Shown here piece after piece: positions 1 to 5,868 of a stretch of DNA of 6,579 bases (position 1 is the first letter of the stretch; the number at the start of each line of letters is the position of its first letter). The translations under genes and the position numbers were made by a program. Below the pieces are notes generated by a model. The model saw only the letters and a program-made list of their open reading frames with translations. It did not search any database and was not told where the DNA came from. Source of the DNA: an uncultured Bacteroidota bacterium (GTDB lineage Bacteria > Bacteroidota > Bacteroidia > Chitinophagales > Chitinophagaceae); contig CAIRNW010000291.1 of NCBI GenBank assembly GCA_903879995.1, forward strand, positions 1 through 6,579, written 5' to 3'.

Positions 1-28
1 AATTGATTTTGAAGCTTTACGGCAGGAA

Positions 29-1666
29 TTAGTAGCCTCCCATACCACCCATATCTGGTGCTGGGTGAGCATGTGGCTCTTCCTTTTTAGGCTTATCCGC
101 AACAACGCATTCTGTGGTCAGGAGCATGGCAGCAATTGAGGCCGCATTCTCCAATGCTACACGGCTAACCTTGGTAGGATCAATAACACCAGCCTTGAAC
201 ATATTGTCATAGGTTTCTGTGCGAGCATTGAAACCAAAGTCTCCCTTACCATCTTTAATTTTTTGTACCACAATGGATCCATCGATACCTGCGTTAGCAG
301 TTAGAATACGTACAGGCTCCTCTAATGCACGACGTACAATTGCCATACCAGTCTGTTCATCTTCAATTTGTCCTTTCACTTTTGCTTCGAGTTTTTCGAT
401 TGCACGGATAAAAGCAACTCCACCACCTGGAACAATTCCTTCTTCTACTGCCGCACGAGTGGCATGTAAAGCATCATCAACACGATCCTTTTTTTCCTTC
501 ATTTCCACTTCAGTAGCAGCACCAACGTATAACACAGCTACCCCACCGCTCAGTTTTGCCAAACGCTCTTGTAACTTTTCTTTGTCGTAGTCAGAGGTTG
601 TGGTTTCGATTTGCGCTTTGATCTGATTGACACGCGCAGTGATATCTTCTTTCTTACCTTTTCCGCCTACAATAGTTGTATTGTCTTTATCAATGGTTAC
701 AGAGGCTGCTTGTCCAAGGTAACTGATGTCAGCATTCTCCAACTTGAAGCCCTGCTCTTCACTTACCACAATACCTTTAGTGAGGATTGCGATGTCTTGT
801 AACATTTCCTTACGACGATCTCCAAATCCTGGGGCTTTCACTGCAGCCACTTTAAGTGTTCCGCGTAATTTATTTACAACTAATGTTGCCAGCGCTTCCC
901 CTTCCAGATCTTCGGCAATAATTAATAATGGACGTCCGCCCTGTGCTACTTTCTCCAGAATGTGCAGGATATCCTTCATATTGCTGATTTTTTTATCGTA
1001 AATCAGGATGTAAGGATTTTGCAATTCAGCTTCCATTTTCTCGCTGTTAGTCACAAAGTAGGGAGAGATATATCCGCGGTCAAATTGCATACCTTCCACT
1101 ACATCAACAGTCGTATCAGTTCCCTTGGCCTCTTCTACCGTAATCACGCCTTCTTTTCCCACTTTAGCAAACGCCTCGGCAATTAATTTACCAACTGTTT
1201 CATCGTTGTTTGCGGAAATAGTTGCAACCTGTTGAATTTTTTTACCATCGCTTCCAACAGTCTGACTCTGATCTCTAAGGCTTTCTACAACAATACTAAC
1301 CGCTTTATCAATTCCTCTTTTTAAGTCCATTGGGTTGGCACCGGCAGCAACCATTTTGAGGCCCTCACCGATAATAGCTTGTGCAAGAACGGTGGCCGTT
1401 GTTGTACCATCTCCAGCGATATCTGCTGTTTTGGAGGCTACTTCTTTCACCATTTGCGCACCCATATTTTCAATGGGATCTTCTAATTCAATTTCTTTTG
1501 CTACAGTCACACCATCTTTAGTTACCTGAGGAGCACCAAACTTTTTTTCAATTACTACGTTACGACCTTTGGGTCCAAGTGTAACCTTTACTGCATTTGC
1601 GAGTGTATCTACACCACGCTTCATTTTGTTTCTTGCTTCAATATCAAAAAAAATCTGCTTTGCCAT
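29..1666 (-). CDS. groEL: Chaperonin GroEL (Hsp60, 60 kDa subunit)
   Basis: GroEL is the large chaperonin subunit. It forms a double-ring tetradecamer in the cytosol that encloses unfolded proteins and uses ATP, with GroES as the lid. The 545-residue product has the usual family length and matches along its whole length. The ATP site shows VTLGPKGRN (28-36), [12 protein letters not shown] (49-60) and GDGTTT (85-90). The catalytic Asp lies in [15 protein letters not shown] (396-410). The apical domain carries KAPGFGDRR (277-285), and [15 protein letters not shown] residues follow in the intermediate domain. The tail has a His/Pro-rich stretch ([10 protein letters not shown], 529-538) and a short GGM repeat ending in Tyr. 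The ATG at 1664-1666 gives the canonical MAKQI start. No Shine-Dalgarno sequence precedes it, only an A-rich leader. It lies 40 bases downstream of groES and is probably co-transcribed with it. The identification is secure. Confidence 0.99.
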   Translation of the reverse strand: MAKQIFFDIEARNKMKRGVDTLANAVKVTLGPKGRNVVIEKKFGAPQVTKDGVTVAKEIELEDPIENMGAQMVKEVASKTADIAGDGTTTATVLAQAIIGEGLKMVAAGANPMDLKRGIDKAVSIVVESLRDQSQTVGSDGKKIQQVATISANNDETVGKLIAEAFAKVGKEGVITVEEAKGTDTTVDVVEGMQFDRGYISPYFVTNSEKMEAELQNPYILIYDKKISNMKDILHILEKVAQGGRPLLIIAEDLEGEALATLVVNKLRGTLKVAAVKAPGFGDRRKEMLQDIAILTKGIVVSEEQGFKLENADISYLGQAASVTIDKDNTTIVGGKGKKEDITARVNQIKAQIETTTSDYDKEKLQERLAKLSGGVAVLYVGAATEVEMKEKKDRVDDALHATRAAVEEGIVPGGGVAFIRAIEKLEAKVKGQIEDEQTGMAIVRRALEEPVRILTANAGIDGSIVVQKIKDGKGDFGFNARTETYDNMFKAGVIDPTKVSRVALENAASIAAMLLTTECVVADKPKKEEPHAHPAPDMGGMGGY

Positions 1667-1706
1667 ATACTTTTAGTTTGTATTTAAGTTGTTGAGGAAA
1701 GAGCAA

Positions 1707-1988
1707 TTAAACAATTGCCAAAATATCGGATTCACGCATAATGAGGTAATCCTCCCCATCGATTTGGATCTCTGTACCGGCGTATTTGCCATAGAGCACA
1801 GTGTCTCCCGCCTTAACCGTTACCGGCTCATCCTTTTTACCAGGACCTGCTGCGATTACAGTACCACGCTGTGGTTTTTCTTTAGCAGTGTCAGGAATGA
1901 TGATACCACCGGCAGTTTTCTCCTCGGCGGCAGCTGCTTTCACAATTACTCGATCGTGAAGCGGAGTTACGTTTACTTTCTTGGCCAT
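1707..1988 (-). CDS. groES: Co-chaperonin GroES (Hsp10)
   Basis: GroES is the heptameric lid of the GroEL chamber. The product is 93 residues, the normal size. It starts with [14 protein letters not shown], as many GroES proteins do. The mobile loop (about residues 17-35) holds the GGIIIP tripeptide region (27-32) that binds Gro[16 protein letters not shown] (51-64) and the [13 protein letters not shown] terminus are also typical. The reading frame stays open 31 codons further upstream to an ATG at 2079-2081. I chose the ATG at 1986-1988 because homologues start there and the upstream 31 residues look nothing like GroES. The leader before the start is A-rich (AAAACAAAAATCAAAACAAG) with no Shine-Dalgarno motif. 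It is the first gene of a groES-groEL operon. I see no CIRCE operator (TTAGCACTC-N9-GAGTGCTAA), so HrcA control is not supported by this sequence. Confidence 0.98.
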   Translation of the reverse strand: MAKKVNVTPLHDRVIVKAAAAEEKTAGGIIIPDTAKEKPQRGTVIAAGPGKKDEPVTVKAGDTVLYGKYAGTEIQIDGEDYLIMRESDILAIV

Positions 1989-2022
1989 AGCTTGTTTTGA
2001 TTTTTGTTTTTTAAGGTTCAAG

Positions 2023-2040
2023 GCCCACCCAACGGCGGGC
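2023..2040 (-). promoter_or_regulatory. GC-rich hairpin in the groES leader
   Basis: Read as minus-strand RNA, this segment forms a 7-bp stem, GCCCGCC pairing with GGUGGGC, closed by a GUUG loop. One pair is G-U, which becomes an A-C mismatch if the plus strand is transcribed, so the full stem exists only in the groES direction. It ends about 34 bases before the groES ATG. No U-run follows, so it is not an intrinsic terminator. A role in mRNA stability or temperature-dependent translation is possible but is inference, and it depends on the unmapped groES transcription start lying upstream. Confidence 0.45.
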
Positions 2041-2095
2041 GGCGAAGTTACCGTAAATTGTATGCCAGCACTTTTTTTCATAGTAGTACTGCATT

Positions 2096-2120
2096 TTTTG
2101 TCAGAAACTTAACGACAAAA
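2096..2120. repeat. Inverted repeat TTTTGTC-N11-GACAAAA
   Basis: Two perfect 7-base arms (2096-2102 and 2114-2120) are separated by 11 bases, with half-sites 18 bp apart. It lies about 108 bases upstream of the groES start and 113 bases upstream of nusB. The geometry suits a dimeric regulator on one face of the helix. The arms are short and A/T-rich, so chance is a real alternative. Confidence 0.3.
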
Positions 2121-2173
2121 CTGCTCATCAAGAACTTTTAAGCTTGCCTTCCTGCCATTTTTTCAGTACGCTT

Positions 2174-2197
2174 TAATCCTTGCAGGGCAAGGGATTA
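2174..2197. repeat. Palindrome overlapping the nusB promoter
   Basis: The left arm TAATCCTTGC (2174-2183) pairs with GCAAGG-G-ATTA (2187-2197) around a 3-base AGG centre. That is ten complementary positions with one extra G in the right arm. It covers the putative -33 element (TTG, 2180-2182) and most of the spacer up to the -7 element. It lies upstream of the expected transcription start, so it would act as DNA (an operator) rather than as nusB leader RNA. No T-run follows on either strand, which argues against a terminator. Confidence 0.45.
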
Positions 2198-2210
2198 TGA
2201 GCTATATTTG
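2180..2210 (+). promoter_or_regulatory. Putative nusB promoter, Bacteroidota type
   Basis: TATATTTG at 2203-2210 matches the Bacteroidota -7 consensus TAnnTTTG exactly. TTG at 2180-2182 lies 20 bases upstream and fits the -33 element (TTTG or TTG). Transcription would start near 2213-2218, giving a leader of only about 15-20 bases before the nusB ATG at 2233. The same 13 bases (AGCTATATTTGCC) occur at the secD promoter. Confidence 0.65.
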
Positions 2211-2232
2211 CCATGCAACAGCTCATTGAAAC

Positions 2233-3165
2233 ATGATCAGCAGAAGAAATATTCGGGTTAAAGTAATGCAGGTTCTTTACACTTTATCTACGGTGGATGA
2301 ATCGCCTACTCCCACTCGATTGCAGGCACAGCTGGATCAACACTTTGAGCAAACCCGGGACCTTTTTACCTACTTAACCTGGTTCCTTACACAAGTGCTT
2401 CGCTACACGGAAACTTACGCACACAAGAAAGCATCAAAACACTTACCTACTGAGGCTGATTTAAATTTTAATACAAAACTGGCTGGGAATGAATTGCTTT
2501 GGCAAATTTTAGAAAAAGAGGACTTCAAAAAACAAGTAAATCGATTAAAGCCAGAAAGCAGGACGGAGCCTGAACTCATACGAAAAATTCATCAGCAACT
2601 GCTGGAAACCAGCTTATACAAAGAATACATCTCAAACAGCAAAAGAGATAAAAAAGAAGAAAAAAAGATCATGGAATTTATTTTAAATGATCTTTTACTT
2701 GCTAATCCAGTTTTTATTTCTCACATCAGTGAATTATTCGGAAACTTTGATGATGATGGAGAATCCATTGTCCAATTGATTGGCACGCTACTTCAAAAAC
2801 CTAATTCACTTTCACTAGATACCTTGATAGATGTTGAAAAAGAGAAGTTTGCAAGAGAGTTACTACGTACAACCGTGGAGAAGGACTCACACCTGACGTC
2901 TTTGATAGTACCCAAGCTGAAGAACTGGGATCCCGACCGCATTGCCGTTCTAGACATGATTATGATGAAAATGGGTGTGGCAGAATTTCTTTACTTTGAA
3001 ACAATACCACCTAAAGTAACGCTCAACGAATACATCGATTTAGCCAAGGAGTACAGTACAGCTCAAAGTGGTCACTTTGTTAATGGAATACTTGATAACA
3101 TCCGAAAAGAGTTGGAAGAACAAGGAAAACTCAATAAAATTGATTTCAAAAAAATAAAAAAATAA
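2233..3165 (+). CDS. nusB: Transcription antitermination factor NusB
   Basis: NusB binds boxA RNA together with NusE (ribosomal protein S10) in antitermination complexes that support rRNA transcription. The product is 310 residues, about twice the size of E. coli NusB but in line with the long form seen in Bacteroidota. The N-terminus (ISRRNIRVKVMQVLYTLS, 2-19) is the first helix of the fold. The C-terminal NusB domain (about 204-292) carries FARELLRTTVE, WDPDRIAVLDMIMMKMGVAE and the signature HFVNGILDNI (281-290). The middle part is lysine- and glutamate-rich (135-147) and has no motif I recognise. The ATG at 2233 places the RNA-binding helix at the extreme N-terminus, as expected. No Shine-Dalgarno sequence is present. 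It is the first gene of the nusB-DUF1573-yajC-coaE operon. The gene ends in an A-rich tract with AAA-AAA-TAA. Confidence 0.95.
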   Translation: MISRRNIRVKVMQVLYTLSTVDESPTPTRLQAQLDQHFEQTRDLFTYLTWFLTQVLRYTETYAHKKASKHLPTEADLNFNTKLAGNELLWQILEKEDFKKQVNRLKPESRTEPELIRKIHQQLLETSLYKEYISNSKRDKKEEKKIMEFILNDLLLANPVFISHISELFGNFDDDGESIVQLIGTLLQKPNSLSLDTLIDVEKEKFARELLRTTVEKDSHLTSLIVPKLKNWDPDRIAVLDMIMMKMGVAEFLYFETIPPKVTLNEYIDLAKEYSTAQSGHFVNGILDNIRKELEEQGKLNKIDFKKIKK

Positions 3166-3176
3166 ACACCTCACAC

Positions 3177-3653
3177 ATGATGATGCGATATTTAACGCTA
3201 GTGACATTTGCCAGCCTGGTTATTACTGGCTGTAGAGATGTGCCCGCCAATGCAGAAACAGATGCGACAATTGCCTCCTCAACCGCAGCTGCAGAAACGG
3301 TAAAAGTTGCGCAGGAAGATACCACCTTATTTACCCGCCTTACGTGGTTAGACACTGCCGACCAATCGCTAGGAAAATTAAAGCCTGGAAAAGAAATCGA
3401 AATCAAATGGCGTTTTAAAAACACAGGAGAACGTCCCCTTATAATTGAAGGTGTCACGGCATCTTGTGGATGTACAATTCCTGAAAAACCAGAAAAGCCC
3501 CTCTTGCCAGGTGAGGAAGGTGTCATCAAAGCTAAATTCAATGGAAGCGGTAGCGGTTACATCGTAAAGCAAGTTCACGTGGTGGCTAATACCAACCCCA
3601 ATAAAAACCATACGCTTAGTTTTTCCGGACAAATTCCAGAACAAAATCAATAA
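3177..3653 (+). CDS. DUF1573 family lipoprotein
   Basis: The 158-residue product begins with a lipoprotein signal: a hydrophobic stretch (5-17) followed by the lipobox ITGC, with Cys19 as the predicted lipidated residue. It is therefore likely to be anchored in the cell envelope after signal peptidase II cleavage. Residues 25-50 form an Ala/Thr-rich linker. From about 62 to 152 it matches the DUF1573 beta-sandwich domain: LGKLKPGKEIEIKWRFKNTG, then the SCGC motif (Cys97 and Cys99), then PLLPGEEGVIKAKF and a final HTLSFSGQI strand. The function of DUF1573 is not established, and the two cysteines are conserved in the family. Three consecutive ATG codons (3177, 3180, 3183) could all serve as the start, and all keep the signal peptide intact. 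It lies 11 bases after nusB and 8 before yajC, so it is almost certainly part of the operon. Confidence 0.9.
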   Translation: MMMRYLTLVTFASLVITGCRDVPANAETDATIASSTAAAETVKVAQEDTTLFTRLTWLDTADQSLGKLKPGKEIEIKWRFKNTGERPLIIEGVTASCGCTIPEKPEKPLLPGEEGVIKAKFNGSGSGYIVKQVHVVANTNPNKNHTLSFSGQIPEQNQ

Positions 3654-3661
3654 TTTAAACC

Positions 3662-3997
3662 ATGAATACTTTTTACCTTTTACAACAAACAGCACAGCCT
3701 GGATTTGGTGGATTCCAATTCATCTTTCTTGGATTGATGATTTTAGTGTTTTGGCTTTTTTTCATAAGACCGCAAGCAAAACGTGCTAAAACCCAGAAAG
3801 AGTTTATTGACAACCTGGCTAAGGGAGAGAAGATTGTTACAATTGCAGGCATTCATGCAACTATAAATAAAGTTAACGAAGACGGTACCCTGCAGATCGA
3901 GACCAGTCCTGGGAGTTATTTGAAAATTGAAAAGTCTGCAATCAGCATGGATTGGACACAGGCCATCAACAAGCCTGCCGCAGCCGAAAAAAAATAA
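3662..3997 (+). CDS. yajC: Sec translocon accessory protein YajC
   Basis: YajC is a small inner-membrane protein that associates with SecD and SecF of the protein-export machinery. The 111-residue product has one membrane segment (about 18-35), immediately followed by the signature FFIRPQAKRAKTQKEF (33-48). The cytosolic domain then contains LAKGEKIVTIAGIHATINKV (53-72), which is typical of the family. The C-terminus is an Ala/Lys-rich tail. The start at 3662 fits the family length. It has an A/T-rich leader and no Shine-Dalgarno sequence. The gene ends in a run of eight A residues leading into TAA, and coaE begins two bases later, which suggests translational coupling. SecD, its functional partner, is encoded at 5901 on the same strand. 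Confidence 0.96.
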   Translation: MNTFYLLQQTAQPGFGGFQFIFLGLMILVFWLFFIRPQAKRAKTQKEFIDNLAKGEKIVTIAGIHATINKVNEDGTLQIETSPGSYLKIEKSAISMDWTQAINKPAAAEKK

Positions 3998-3999
3998 CC

Positions 4000-4602
4000 A
4001 TGCTTCGGGTCGGCTTAACCGGTGGAATCGGCAGCGGAAAAACTACAGTTGCTCATATTTTTGAGTCGCTGGGCATACCCGTATTCTATGCCGATGAAGT
4101 AGCTAAAAAGTTAATGACGGAAGACCCTGCTTTAGTGACTGCCATTCAGGAAAAGTTTGGATCGGATGCCTATAAAAACGGGCAGTTAAATAAGGAACTT
4201 ATTGCTTCACTCATATTTTCAGATCAAAAAAAGCTGGATTGGTTAAACCAATTAATCCATCCCGCAACTATTCAGGCTGGCAACCGATGGTTTGAAGAAC
4301 AAAAAGCTCCCTATGCAGTTCGAGAAGCAGCTTTACTGTTTGAAAGCGGTGCTGATAGAGGATTAGACTATGTAATTGGAGTTTCCGCTCCTCTCCTAAC
4401 CCGACTAGAGCGGGTAATAAAAAGAGACGGGGCAACTGCGGAGGCCGTCAAACAGCGAATGAATCATCAACTCGATGAAGAAACACGTAATGGTAAATGC
4501 AATTTCATTTTGCATAATGACAATAACCAACCCTTGTTATCGCAGGTATTAGCGCTCGATAAAAAACTTCGCGCTATTTCAAACGAGCCAGCGCAAGCTT
4601 AA
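4000..4602 (+). CDS. coaE: Dephospho-CoA kinase
   Basis: CoaE phosphorylates the 3'-hydroxyl of dephospho-CoA with ATP, the last step of coenzyme A synthesis in the cytosol. The product is 200 residues, the normal length. The P-loop GGIGSGKT lies at 8-15. Asp32 (in VFYADEVAKKL) is the expected catalytic residue. LIHP (85-88), AALLFESG (110-117) and the RDGAT...QRM lid region (about 140-155) complete the family pattern. The frame is open upstream to an ATG at 3952 inside yajC. The start at 4000 is chosen because MLRVGLTGGIGSGKT is the canonical N-terminus. It lies two bases after the yajC stop. Its last 29 bases overlap the 3' end of the convergent aminotransferase gene. No intrinsic terminator is visible. 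Confidence 0.97.
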   Translation: MLRVGLTGGIGSGKTTVAHIFESLGIPVFYADEVAKKLMTEDPALVTAIQEKFGSDAYKNGQLNKELIASLIFSDQKKLDWLNQLIHPATIQAGNRWFEEQKAPYAVREAALLFESGADRGLDYVIGVSAPLLTRLERVIKRDGATAEAVKQRMNHQLDEETRNGKCNFILHNDNNQPLLSQVLALDKKLRAISNEPAQA

Positions 4603-5767
4603 TTCTATTCCAGCCCTCCTCTATCTTATCTCGGCTGTTTGCAAAGGAAAATCGTATGCAGCTAGGCTCACCGAATGCATCTCCCATTACAGAGCTAACA
4701 TGCGCAGTGTTTAGCAGATACATTGACAAATCTGCCGCATTGCTAATTGTCACTTGCCCATCGGTTTTTCCATAGTAAAAACTCACATCCGGAAAAATGT
4801 AGAAGGCGCCTTCAGGTGTTGGACATTTAATTTCAGGTATGGTGGCCACTAATTGTAGGACCAGCGCACGTCGGGCTGTGAATTCTTCTACCATTTGGAT
4901 GGTTGGACGAAGATCCTCAGACAATGCTGCAATAGCAGCTCGTTGTGCGATTGAATTTGCTCCACTGGTAAACTGACCTTGTATTTTTTCACAGGCTTTA
5001 GCAATAGTCTCATTGGCTGCTATGTATCCCAACCGCCAGCCAGTCATTGCAAAACCCTTACTCAGGCCATTAACAATCGCAACACGATCGGCAATGGATG
5101 AAAAGGAAGCAATGCTGCAAGACTCCCCTACATAATTGATATACTCATATATTTCGTCAGATATAATTGTGACTTGTGGATGTTTCTCAAAAACTTTAAC
5201 CAATGCCTCTAATTCCTGTTTGCTATATACAGCACCACTGGGATTACAAGGTGAAGAAAAGAGAAAAACAGAAGTATTTTTTGTAATAGCATTCTCGAGC
5301 TCACGTGGAGAGATCTTAAAGCCAGCTGCAGCTTTTGTTTTTATCTCTACTACTTTTCCTCTTGCAATTTTTACTAACTCACTGTAAGTTACCCAATATG
5401 GTGTTGGAATAATCACTTCCTGTCCTTCATCAACCAAGGATAAGATTAAGTTAGCAAGACTCTGTTTGGCACCCGTTGATACTACAATTTGTGACGGTTT
5501 ATAGGTTAGTCCATTATCGCGCGAGAGTTTTGAACAAACGGCCTCTCTGAGCTCAAGATAACCGGGTACAGGCGTGTAATGACTCCAGTTTTCTTCAATA
5601 GCCTGGATAGCCGCTTTCTTAATATGTGCGGGGGTATCAAAATCAGGTTCTCCCAAACTTAAGTCAATAACATCTACACCACTGGCCCTAAGTTCACGGC
5701 CCAGTTTAGCCATTTTCAGGGTTTCCGGTTCATTGAAACGGTTCAGCAAGGTGGAAAGAGCAGTCAT
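4574..5767 (-). CDS. Class I PLP aminotransferase, aspartate type
   Basis: This is a fold-type I, PLP-dependent aminotransferase of the aspartate aminotransferase I-beta group. It probably exchanges amino groups between aspartate and 2-oxoglutarate in the cytosol. The product is 397 residues, the usual length. Visible sites are IDLSLGEPDFDTP (34-46), STGAKQSL (97-104), the pyridoxal-contact Asn175 in CNPSG, Asp204 and Tyr207 in SDEIYEY, the Schiff-base Lys237 in LSKGFAMTGWRLGY, and Arg372 in CIRFSFANS, which binds the substrate carboxylate. The ATG at 5765-5767 gives the normal N-terminus. The stop is TAG at 4574-4576. Members of this group can also accept prephenate or other amino donors, and sequence alone does not settle the substrate, so no symbol is given. 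The gene is transcribed alone, convergent with coaE and divergent from secD. Confidence 0.95.
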   Translation of the reverse strand: MTALSTLLNRFNEPETLKMAKLGRELRASGVDVIDLSLGEPDFDTPAHIKKAAIQAIEENWSHYTPVPGYLELREAVCSKLSRDNGLTYKPSQIVVSTGAKQSLANLILSLVDEGQEVIIPTPYWVTYSELVKIARGKVVEIKTKAAAGFKISPRELENAITKNTSVFLFSSPCNPSGAVYSKQELEALVKVFEKHPQVTIISDEIYEYINYVGESCSIASFSSIADRVAIVNGLSKGFAMTGWRLGYIAANETIAKACEKIQGQFTSGANSIAQRAAIAALSEDLRPTIQMVEEFTARRALVLQLVATIPEIKCPTPEGAFYIFPDVSFYYGKTDGQVTISNAADLSMYLLNTAHVSSVMGDAFGEPSCIRFSFANSRDKIEEGWNRIKLALARLK

Positions 5768-5788
5768 AGGCGGTAAATACTAATGCGG

Positions 5789-5796
5789 CAAATTAC
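5789..5796 (-). promoter_or_regulatory. Weak candidate -7 element of the aminotransferase gene
   Basis: On the minus strand GTAATTTG reads 5796 to 5789, followed by CC. It keeps the TTTG half of the Bacteroidota -7 consensus TAnnTTTG but not the leading TA. It would start transcription about 15-20 bases before the ATG at 5767. No clear -33 element is seen at the expected distance, so this is tentative. Confidence 0.25.
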
Positions 5797-5835
5797 AATA
5801 AAGCTTATAACCTGGCACCCTATCGAGCCTGTTTT

Positions 5836-5868
5836 TATGCCCGAAATTCCCTGAAAAAGCTATATTTG
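5836..5868 (+). promoter_or_regulatory. Putative secD promoter, Bacteroidota type
   Basis: TATATTTG at 5861-5868 is an exact match to the -7 consensus TAnnTTTG. It lies within AGCTATATTTGCC (5858-5870), which is identical to the nusB promoter. The upstream element is weak: TATG (5836-5839) lies 21 bases before the -7 element. Expected transcription starts near 5871-5876, leaving a leader of about 25-30 bases. Confidence 0.55.

Larger units (their letters stand above)
1989..2232 (+). other. Divergent groES/nusB intergenic region
   Basis: This 244-base non-coding region separates groES (leftward) from nusB (rightward). From left to right it holds the A-rich groES leader, a GC-rich hairpin at 2023-2040, a 25-base inverted repeat at 2096-2120, a palindrome at 2174-2197 and the nusB promoter. 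I could not identify a convincing groES promoter. Minus-strand candidates such as TACAAT (2064 down to 2059) lack a matching upstream element at the expected distance. No CIRCE site and no small gene with clear support were seen. Confidence 0.7.

Noticed and set aside
1..28. Possible terminator after groEL
   Set aside because: Only 28 bases are visible and they contain no clear hairpin or T-run, so any terminator is outside the window.
219..1529. Several plus-strand open frames of 63-123 codons antisense to groEL
   Set aside because: They lie wholly inside groEL, have biased composition expected of a shadow frame (Ser/Thr/Ala rich) and match no family I recognise.
1689..2000. Plus-strand open frame of 103 codons across groES
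   Set aside because: It is antisense to the secure groES gene with no recognisable domain.
2063..2076. CCAGCACT-like half of a CIRCE element upstream of groES
   Set aside because: Only a partial match to one half-site is present. No GAGTGCTAA partner lies nine bases away.
1989..2081. In-frame upstream extension of groES by 31 residues, starting at the ATG at 2079-2081
   Set aside because: GroES homologues begin at [13 protein letters not shown]. The extra residues show no GroES or signal-like character and are encoded partly by the GC-rich hairpin. This is a chance open frame.
2174..2197. Palindrome read as an intrinsic terminator
   Set aside because: No T-run follows on either strand, and it lies between divergent genes where a terminator is not expected.
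3146..3695. Two minus-strand open frames of 131 and 105 codons opposite the DUF1573 gene
   Set aside because: They are antisense to a well-supported lipoprotein gene, with no recognisable domain and no promoter.
3952..3999. Upstream start for coaE inside yajC, adding 16 residues
   Set aside because: The canonical CoaE N-terminus with the P-loop at residues 8-15 begins at 4000. The extension is the -1 frame of the yajC tail.
5136..5387. Plus-strand open frame of 83 codons inside the aminotransferase gene
   Set aside because: It is antisense to a complete aminotransferase with all catalytic residues, and has no independent support.
5798..5809. AAGCTT-centred near-palindrome in the aminotransferase/secD intergenic region
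   Set aside because: Only the 6-base HindIII-like core is symmetric and the next flanking bases do not pair, so it is not a credible operator.
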